A stretch of 6,048 nucleotides of DNA, from the NCBI GenBank assembly GCA_003641785.1, contig QNAO01000061.1, positions 1 through 6,048 of the forward strand, written 5' to 3'. The first letter of the stretch is position 1. Every line of letters begins with the position of its first letter. Made by a program: the position numbers and the translations under genes. This document shows positions 1-4,733 of the stretch, one piece after another. Below the pieces are notes generated by a model. That model saw only the letters and a program-made list of their open reading frames with translations. It searched no databases and was not told the DNA's origin. The stretch comes from Thermotogae bacterium. Lineage in GTDB: Bacteria > Thermotogota > Thermotogae > Thermotogales > DSM-5069.

Positions 1-31
1 CTGCTCGTGGTCATGTGAATCATCAACTGTT

Positions 32-1207
32 CTAAGGATCAATGTGCCCAACACCCGAATCAACAGCCGCTCTAAAGACAGCTTTTGCAACCCTTTCAAC
101 GACACCTTTATCAAAAACACTTGGAATGATACGATCTTCTGATAGCTCCTCTTCAGAAATGCTGTCGCTCAAAGCTTCCGCTGCTGCTGACATCATTGGA
201 AAATTTATGGTTTTTGATCTGGCATTTAAGGCACCTCTAAAGAGACCCGGGAAAACAAGGGCGTTGTTTATTTGGTTGGGAAAATCCGACCTCCCAGTTG
301 CCACAATTCTCGCTCCAGCAAATTTTGCTTCTTCAGGCATAATTTCAGGCACTGGATTTGCCAGAGCGAACACGATTGGATCGCGTTCCATTCTTTTGAT
401 CATCTCACCATTCAAAATCCCAGCAACTGATGTTCCTATAACAACATCTGCTCCTTTTACAGCATCTGAAAGCTCCCCTTTAATGTTATCCGGGTTGGTT
501 TCAAAGCATATTTCTCTGTGAAACGAATTCAACATGGTTGAATTGTCGTTTTTGTTCAAGATTCCCGCTTTGTCACACGCGATTATGTTGCTTGCTCCCA
601 TCTTTAAAAGCATCTTTATCGTCGCGCCACCCGCGGCACCAACCCCTATGACAACTATTTTTACTGAACTGAGCCTCTTGTCCACAATTTTCAGGGCGTT
701 TTTCAAAGCGGCTAAAATTGCTATCGCAGCGCCGTGTTGATCATCGTGAAAAACCGGAATCTGGAGAATTTGCCTCAATTTTCGTTCTATGTAAAAACAT
801 CTGGGTGAAGATATGTCTTCAAGATTAATTCCTCCAAATGTGGGGGCTATGTTCTTCACAAACTGAACGATTTCATCGGAATCAAGGGTATCTATACACA
901 GTGGCACAGCATCAACACCTGAAAGCTCTTTGAAGAGAAGCGCTTTGCCTTCCATAACGGGCAGAGCCGCTTGAGGACCGATGTTACCCAAGCCAAGTAC
1001 CGCTGAGCCATCTGACACAATCGCAACGCTGTTCCATTTGTTCGTCAGTTGGTAAAGTGCCTGAGGTTCCTTGTGTACCATCTGTGCAGCTTCCGCGACT
1101 CCCGGAGTATACAGTAAATGGAAGTTTTCTCTGGTGAGATTAATTCTGGGCTTTATCTCAATCTTTCCCCTGAGTTTTAAATGAATCTCTATCGATTCTG
1201 AGTTCAT
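32..1207 (-). CDS. NAD-type malic enzyme (malate dehydrogenase, oxaloacetate-decarboxylating)
   Basis: Oxidative decarboxylation of malate to pyruvate and CO2 with reduction of NAD(P)+, in the cytoplasm. The protein is 391 residues, the usual length of the short prokaryotic malic enzymes. Visible motifs are YTPGVAE at residues 33-39 (catalytic Tyr), SDGSAVLGLGNIGP at 65-78, the catalytic Lys in MEGKALL (K88), metal ligands E130-D131 in NLEDISSP and the Asp pair in FHDDQHG (155-156). The Rossmann loop GVGAAG lies at 188-193, with D212 at the end of the next strand, which by family knowledge favours NAD over NADP. C-terminal motifs ANPVPEI and ATGRSDFPNQ are present. I chose ATG 1207: it overlaps the upstream fumarase beta stop as ATGA and has an AAGGTGGG Shine-Dalgarno 7 nt away. 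The GTG at 1219 lies inside that site. It is the last gene of the fumarase operon that can be seen, and it uses the fumarase product. Confidence 0.95.
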   Translation of the reverse strand: MNSESIEIHLKLRGKIEIKPRINLTRENFHLLYTPGVAEAAQMVHKEPQALYQLTNKWNSVAIVSDGSAVLGLGNIGPQAALPVMEGKALLFKELSGVDAVPLCIDTLDSDEIVQFVKNIAPTFGGINLEDISSPRCFYIERKLRQILQIPVFHDDQHGAAIAILAALKNALKIVDKRLSSVKIVVIGVGAAGGATIKMLLKMGASNIIACDKAGILNKNDNSTMLNSFHREICFETNPDNIKGELSDAVKGADVVIGTSVAGILNGEMIKRMERDPIVFALANPVPEIMPEEAKFAGARIVATGRSDFPNQINNALVFPGLFRGALNARSKTINFPMMSAAAEALSDSISEEELSEDRIIPSVFDKGVVERVAKAVFRAAVDSGVGHIDP

Positions 1208-1701
1208 CGTTTTTCCCACCTTTCGAAAATATTGTTACCAAACTTATCAACAGCAACCAAAAGCGGAAAATCCCTCACAAAGATACGGTATACAGCTTCA
1301 GGTCCTAAGTCCGGATAAGCTATCAGTTCTATACGCTCGATTTTTGTGGAAAGAAACGCCGCCACCCCGCTTGGAGCAACTAAGTACGGTCGCCTGTATC
1401 TACGGCATACCTCCACAGCAGGCGCAGCTCTTGGACCTTTTCCAACAGTTGCTATGACACCTCTTTCGTACAATTCTCCTAAGTACTTGTCCATTCTTGC
1501 ACTCGTCGTTGGACCTATAATGACACGTTTTTCAGTTATGATGGGACCTGCATAAAAAACGATTTCATCTTTCAGGAGCAGTTCTGTTACTGATCCCGAA
1601 TCACTTGATTCAAAAAGGCGCTTTTGAGCGGCGTCTCGCATCACTATCATTGCACCGGAATATGTAAACTCTTCACCCATCATATGATCCGTTATCGACA
1701 A
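1204..1701 (-). CDS. Class I fumarate hydratase, beta (C-terminal) subunit
   Basis: Small subunit of the two-polypeptide, iron-sulfur (class I) fumarase, which hydrates fumarate to malate. With this start it has 165 residues. The family pattern is clear: YSGAMIVMRDAAQKRL near the N-terminus (Arg-Asp at about 22-23), YAGPI, the GPTTSARMD motif, a KGPR motif, then AYPDLGPEAVYRI and a closing VDKFGNNIFE. The start is uncertain. The frame opens at TTG 1737, which has no ribosome site. TTG 1701 has GAGGGG 9 nt upstream. ATG 1683 and ATG 1680 have little. I chose TTG 1701, giving a 29-base overlap with the alpha gene; ATG 1683 would give an 11-base overlap. Either way translation is likely coupled to alpha, consistent with a 1:1 complex. 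L(+)-tartrate dehydratase beta is a related alternative, made less likely by the adjoining malic enzyme gene. Confidence 0.92.
   Translation of the reverse strand: MSITDHMMGEEFTYSGAMIVMRDAAQKRLFESSDSGSVTELLLKDEIVFYAGPIITEKRVIIGPTTSARMDKYLGELYERGVIATVGKGPRAAPAVEVCRRYRRPYLVAPSGVAAFLSTKIERIELIAYPDLGPEAVYRIFVRDFPLLVAVDKFGNNIFERWEKR
1215..1222 (-). promoter_or_regulatory. Ribosome binding site deciding the malic enzyme start
   Basis: AAGGTGGG on the minus strand, 7 nt upstream of ATG 1207 and inside the end of the beta subunit gene. It supports the ATGA-overlap start over the GTG at 1219, which is embedded in the site. Confidence 0.7.
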
Positions 1702-2509
1702 ACTCAACAACCCCTCTTCTACTGAGATAACAATCAAAAGAGATAGCTACAGGAAGTGTTGCTATGTGAGTTGGAAAGAACTCAATATGAACAGAATAGG
1801 CACTCAATCCACAACCAAGCCCCTGATAACCTAAGTGAAGCTCATTGATTCTCCGCAGTAACTCCACCTCGAGGTGCGCGTAACAATGACGTGAGTTTCT
1901 TTCATTGAACGACTTCGTCAGAGCCAATCTTGATAATAACAGAGCTTTGTCAGCGGTGCCTCCAAGACCTATGCCTACGTTCAGAGGAGGACAAGCTTTT
2001 CTTCCTTCTGCTGAAACAACTTCTACAACCAAATCGGAAATCTCCTGTACCGTGGCTGTGGGAGAAAGCATGAAAAGCCTCGTGAGATTTTCGCTTCCAC
2101 CGCCTTTGACAAGAAATTTTACAGTCATTTGATTTCCTTGAGTGTGAAAAACATGAACAACTGCAGGCGTGTTATCTAACGTGTTTTTTCTTTGAAAGAT
2201 CGGATCGTCAACCACCGATGTTCTAAAGCAATTTGCCACATAGGTTTCTTTAACAGCTCTTGTTAGAATGGTTTCAACAGGTTCTTCAAGCACAACTTTG
2301 TGACCAAGAAAAACGAAGAATTCCAGCATGCCAGTATCTTGACAGAGGGGAATTAGATTTTGCTTCGATACAACAACGTTCTCTTTAAGCGCTGAGCAAA
2401 ATGGACCGTTATATCGTTTCAAGTAATCAAACACTTCATCGTTTATGACAGTGTTAGCCTTGATCAATTCTTTCCTGAGCACTCTTTCCACGACGGTGGT
2501 TTTTATCAA
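1673..2509 (-). CDS. Class I fumarate hydratase, alpha (N-terminal, Fe-S) subunit
   Basis: Large subunit of two-component class I fumarase, carrying the oxygen-sensitive [4Fe-4S] cluster that binds the substrate; cytoplasmic. About 278 residues, normal for the split form. Three candidate cluster cysteines lie in the family positions (about 56, 172 and 232 with this start): LCQDTGM, ACPPLNVGIGLGGT, and the Cys of YQGLGCG. KGGGSEN, another family motif, sits between the first two. The reading frame extends back to GTG 2518, but that codon is part of GGAGAGGTG (2516-2524), a good Shine-Dalgarno placed 6 nt before TTG 2509, so I take TTG 2509 as the start. First gene of an operon with the beta subunit and malic enzyme. 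A short upstream ORF ends 2 nt before this start, suggesting coupled translation. Tartrate dehydratase alpha is a homologous alternative, less likely here. Confidence 0.93.
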   Translation of the reverse strand: MIKTTVVERVLRKELIKANTVINDEVFDYLKRYNGPFCSALKENVVVSKQNLIPLCQDTGMLEFFVFLGHKVVLEEPVETILTRAVKETYVANCFRTSVVDDPIFQRKNTLDNTPAVVHVFHTQGNQMTVKFLVKGGGSENLTRLFMLSPTATVQEISDLVVEVVSAEGRKACPPLNVGIGLGGTADKALLLSRLALTKSFNERNSRHCYAHLEVELLRRINELHLGYQGLGCGLSAYSVHIEFFPTHIATLPVAISFDCYLSRRGVVEFVDNGSYDG

Positions 2510-2511
2510 TG

Positions 2512-2547
2512 TCAGCACCTCTCCACAGCGTTATAGATCCTTCCCAT
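2512..2547 (-). CDS. Possible 11-residue leader ORF upstream of fumarase alpha
   Basis: Eleven codons reading MGRIYNAVERC followed by TGA. The ATG at 2547 has AAGGAG at 2555-2560 with 7 nt spacing, a better initiation signal than that of fumarase alpha itself. The last codons run over the alpha ribosome binding site and the stop ends 2 nt before the alpha TTG, in a different frame, so the geometry fits termination-reinitiation or leader-peptide control. The peptide matches nothing I recognise. That the ORF and its ribosome site exist is direct observation; that it is translated and regulatory is inference. The alternative is a chance ATG near a purine run. Confidence 0.4.
   Translation of the reverse strand: MGRIYNAVERC
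2516..2524 (-). promoter_or_regulatory. Ribosome binding site deciding the fumarase alpha start
   Basis: GGAGAGGTG on the minus strand, 6 nt before TTG 2509. It contains the GTG at 2518 that would otherwise be taken as the start, and it lies within the last codons of the leader ORF. Confidence 0.6.
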
Positions 2548-2554
2548 TCCAAAA

Positions 2555-2560
2555 CTCCTT
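2555..2560 (-). promoter_or_regulatory. Ribosome binding site of the leader ORF
   Basis: AAGGAG on the minus strand, 7 nt before ATG 2547. It is a consensus match at ideal spacing, yet leads only into an 11-codon frame. This makes the leader ORF worth listing. Confidence 0.5.
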
Positions 2561-2565
2561 AATTT

Positions 2566-2614
2566 ATTAGAAAGATACAGAATGGAACAGATTGAAAATC
2601 AATCACTTTCTAAT
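2566..2614. repeat. Nested inverted repeat in the divergent control region
   Basis: The outer arms ATTAGAAAG (2566-2574) and CTTTCTAAT (2606-2614) are perfect 9-base complements. Nested against the right arm is a second perfect repeat, GATTGA (2590-2595), AAA, TCAATC (2599-2604), separated from the outer right arm by a single base. Together they could form a 15-pair stem with a 15-nt bulge on the left side, or act as separate operators. The position is upstream of the fumarase operon and just before a possible rightward promoter. The inner element recalls TTGA..TCAA operators of the CRP/FNR type but has 3 instead of 6 central bases between those tetramers, so I do not assign a regulator. Confidence 0.55.
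2572..2602 (-). promoter_or_regulatory. Weak promoter candidate for the fumarase operon
   Basis: On the minus strand TTGATT (2597-2602) and TATCTT (2572-2577) are separated by 19 nt. Each is only a partial match to the housekeeping consensus and the spacing is long. The -35 hexamer falls inside the inner palindrome (2590-2604), which would make that palindrome a natural operator. Transcription would begin around 2565, just ahead of the leader ORF ribosome site. Confidence 0.2.
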
Positions 2615-2623
2615 TCAACCAAA

Positions 2624-2632
2624 TGATACAAT
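2624..2632 (+). promoter_or_regulatory. Possible extended -10 element, rightward
   Basis: TGATACAAT fits the extended -10 form (TGnTATAAT with one mismatch), but no -35 hexamer lies at the usual distance. A start about 7 nt downstream would fall 1-3 nt before the GTG of the possible small ORF at 2642, which would give a nearly leaderless transcript. Confidence 0.3.
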
Positions 2633-2641
2633 ATTTTTGAA

Positions 2642-2803
2642 GTGAAAAACTTGTTCAACAAAATTGATAGAACCAATTTAATCCCAATAACATATGAGTT
2701 AAAAATAGTCCCTCAAAAGAAAAGTAAAATCGAATATTTGAATCATCTTTCCTTTGGTAAAGCAAGAATTCCCTTATTAAAATGGGGGGAGGAAGTCAAG
2801 TAA
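2642..2803 (+). CDS. Possible small basic protein, 53 residues, unknown function
   Basis: An open frame from GTG 2642 to TAA 2801-2803, which I do not recognise. It starts MKNLFNKIDRTNLIP and ends ARIPLLKWGEEVK. It is lysine-rich and has no obvious signal peptide, membrane helix or cysteine. It looks more protein-like than random AT-rich sequence, with a balanced mix of charged and hydrophobic residues, and the frame is open back to 2627. Against it: no Shine-Dalgarno precedes the GTG or the TTG at 2651, and third positions are AT-rich. It lies 49 nt upstream of the LtaS-family gene on the same strand, so the two could be co-transcribed. It may be a real small gene, the remnant of a longer one, or chance. 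Confidence 0.3.
   Translation: MKNLFNKIDRTNLIPITYELKIVPQKKSKIEYLNHLSFGKARIPLLKWGEEVK
2754..2783 (+). promoter_or_regulatory. Promoter candidate for the LtaS-family gene
   Basis: TTGGTA (2754-2759), an 18-nt spacer and TAAAAT (2778-2783) on the plus strand. Start would be near 2790, giving a leader of about 60 nt before TTG 2853. The -10 match is good and the -35 moderate. The site lies inside the end of the possible small ORF, so both need not be functional. Confidence 0.3.
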
Positions 2804-2838
2804 TAGAATAAATATCGGCTGCTCTTAGGAAAAATTAT

Positions 2839-2845
2839 GGGAGGT
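2839..2845 (+). promoter_or_regulatory. Ribosome binding site deciding the LtaS-family start
   Basis: GGGAGGT, 7 nt before TTG 2853. The ATG at 2846 directly abuts this site and belongs to another frame, so TTG is the start. Confidence 0.75.
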
Positions 2846-2852
2846 ATGCGCT

Positions 2853-4664
2853 TTGCCAAATCAGTGGTCCCGGTGGCAGGTGTTTCTGTTCATCGCAGCT
2901 TCCATAGCGAAGATCATTCTCCTCTACGTGGAAACAGGTGTACCACTTCATTTTGCGGTTCTCGTGAGCACATTGGCGTGGACATTGCTGTTTTATCTCT
3001 TGTTTGCCAGTTTTTTCAGACAGGACTATTTTCTACTTTACTGCATAGTCTCAATAGCTTCATTCATAGATTTTCTTTACTTTCAGAATTTTGGTTCTTT
3101 TCCATCCATAAAGCAGATAATTTTGCTTCCTCAGGTTGGAAAGCTTGGAGCGAACATAAAGTATTTCACCAATTTGTATTCACTGACATTTGTTGCCGAT
3201 CTTATTCCAGTTGGATTCTTTGTGTTTAGAAAGAGGAAATCACTCTCTTTGAAAAACAAAAAAACTCCTCTACCTTTTCTTTTTCTCATCACTCTTTTCG
3301 TGATAGTCCCATTTACAGCCGAACCTCTTAAAGCACCCTTTGTTTTTAACAGATACGGTATTTACGCGTATCATTTGTACGATATATTCACATCTGTGAT
3401 TCCATCGAACGACAACACGTCGCTTCCAAAGGAGGTTGAAAACCCAAAGATCACTTCTACGGGGCACAAGTACTTTGGTATAGCAGAGGGTCGAAATATC
3501 ATAGTGATTCAAATGGAGGCGATGCAGAATTTCTTGGTAGGATTTCATTATGCAGGGCAGGAAATAACTCCTAATCTCAACAACATCGTTAGATCACACT
3601 CTATATATTTCGATAACTACTACCAGCAGGTGGGTTGTGGAAATACCGCTGATGCCGAGTTCATAACAAACCTTTCTCTTCATGCCATTGGTGACGAAGT
3701 CGCGTACGAAAAATACGGAGACGTTGATTTCGACGCTTTGCCTTATTTACTCAAGCAGAAGGGATATTACACAGTGGCATTTCATGGTAATGTAGGGTGG
3801 TTTTGGAACAGAGAAAAGGTTTACTCACACATAGGATTTGACGACTTCTTCAGCCTTGAGGATTTTGAGCAGGACGAAGTTTTCGGCATGGGCCTCAGTG
3901 ACAGATCGCTTTTTAAGCAATCTGCGGCGATCCTTTCCAGATTGAAACAACCATTTTTTGCATTTTTGGTTACTCTTTCAAGCCATACTCCATTTGCAAT
4001 TCCCGAGGAGCTTCAAAAACTCTCGCTTCCTGAAGAGCTTCAGAACACCATGGTTGGAAACTATCTCCAAGCGGAGCATTACGCCGATGCCGCGCTTGGG
4101 TACTTTATAGAGCTTCTCAAGGAGTATGGTCTGTATGAAAATTCACTGATTGTGCTCTATGGTGATCACGCAGGCCTTTATCCGTATAACCGGGAAGTGA
4201 AGGAAATAATGACTCAAGTTTTGGGAAAGGAATACACTTACAAAGAAGCGTTCAATATACCTTTGGTATTCCATTTTCCGGGCTCAGATATTCAACTGAA
4301 ATCACATGTGGTAGGTGGGCAAATTGATTTCTTGCCAACAATAATGAATATAGTTGGGTTAAGGCCAGAGCATAAGATATTCCTTGGACAGGATTTGTTA
4401 AACGCTGAGCATGGATTCGCGGCTCTTAGATACCGTGTGCCTGAAGGATCATTCATAGATGATCACAGGATTTTCATCGTGTCTAATGACGGGGTTCTGG
4501 AGCACAGTACAGCCTATGATTACATATCCGGAGAGGAGCTCGATTTCTACAGTTGTCTTGATGGCTACAAAACAGCTATTCAGCAAATAGAAGCCTCGAA
4601 GTATTTTATGTCGAAGTACGCGCAGAGCGATATGACTGTAGAACTACCTGAGCACTTTCCATAA
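2853..4664 (+). CDS. LtaS-family phosphoglycerol transferase (lipoteichoic acid synthase-like sulfatase-fold membrane enzyme)
   Basis: A 603-residue membrane enzyme of the lipoteichoic acid synthase / phosphoglycerol transferase family, which moves glycerol-phosphate from phosphatidylglycerol onto a glycolipid or glycan outside the cytoplasmic membrane. Five hydrophobic segments at about 9-26, 34-55, 59-78, 108-126 and 139-156 match the five-helix LtaS topology, followed by the conserved linker YGIYAYHLYD and a sulfatase-fold domain from about 214. Residues aligning by motif and spacing with the S. aureus LtaS site are E222 (QMEA), nucleophile T265 (GCGNTADAE), H311, W318 and R320 (HGN...FWNR), H378 (SSHTPF) and D438-H439 (YGDHAG). 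GGQIDFLPTIMNIVG is the usual late motif. The catalytic set therefore appears complete. No clear signal-peptidase site was seen after the fifth helix. The TTG start is set by GGGAGGT. The acceptor cannot be told from sequence: a teichoic-acid-like polymer, a phosphoglycerol-decorated glycolipid, or a periplasmic glycan are all possible. Confidence 0.92.
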   Translation: MPNQWSRWQVFLFIAASIAKIILLYVETGVPLHFAVLVSTLAWTLLFYLLFASFFRQDYFLLYCIVSIASFIDFLYFQNFGSFPSIKQIILLPQVGKLGANIKYFTNLYSLTFVADLIPVGFFVFRKRKSLSLKNKKTPLPFLFLITLFVIVPFTAEPLKAPFVFNRYGIYAYHLYDIFTSVIPSNDNTSLPKEVENPKITSTGHKYFGIAEGRNIIVIQMEAMQNFLVGFHYAGQEITPNLNNIVRSHSIYFDNYYQQVGCGNTADAEFITNLSLHAIGDEVAYEKYGDVDFDALPYLLKQKGYYTVAFHGNVGWFWNREKVYSHIGFDDFFSLEDFEQDEVFGMGLSDRSLFKQSAAILSRLKQPFFAFLVTLSSHTPFAIPEELQKLSLPEELQNTMVGNYLQAEHYADAALGYFIELLKEYGLYENSLIVLYGDHAGLYPYNREVKEIMTQVLGKEYTYKEAFNIPLVFHFPGSDIQLKSHVVGGQIDFLPTIMNIVGLRPEHKIFLGQDLLNAEHGFAALRYRVPEGSFIDDHRIFIVSNDGVLEHSTAYDYISGEELDFYSCLDGYKTAIQQIEASKYFMSKYAQSDMTVELPEHFP

Positions 4665-4733
4665 ACACCTGAAATTTGCTCTCCACTTCCCGGCAATTTA
4701 AGAAAACCGCGGTAGTGCCAAAAAGATTTTTTG

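Noticed and set aside
1..31. A further minus-strand gene starting at ATG 21-23 or ATG 12-14 after malic enzyme
   Set aside because: Only a few codons are visible and no ribosome binding site precedes them, so a gene cannot be supported from this window.
42..740. Plus-strand open frames opposite the malic enzyme
   Set aside because: They are antisense to a gene with complete motifs, and their translations show no recognisable domain.
2590..2604. GATTGA-AAA-TCAATC as a CRP/FNR box
   Set aside because: The half-sites resemble TTGA/TCAA, but the spacing is 3 instead of 6 between these tetramers, so it does not fit that family. It is kept only as an unassigned inverted repeat.
2782..2811. A nine-codon ORF (MGGGSQVIE) and the purine run GGGGGGAGGAAG at 2784-2795 as a ribosome site
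   Set aside because: No start codon follows the purine run at useful spacing and no ribosome site precedes the ATG. The run is explained equally well as the end of the possible small ORF at 2642-2803.
2837..3229. A 130-codon plus-strand frame overlapping the start of the LtaS-family gene, including ATG 2846
   Set aside because: It lies in a different frame within the LtaS-family coding sequence. Its translation lacks family features, while the TTG 2853 frame has five membrane helices and a full catalytic domain.
4665..4733. A bidirectional terminator between the convergent genes
   Set aside because: The 8-base palindrome ACCGCGGT (4706-4713) has no loop, the AAAAAGATTTTTT run has only a two-base loop, and the GGCA/TGCC pair encloses 20 bases. 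None makes a convincing intrinsic terminator.
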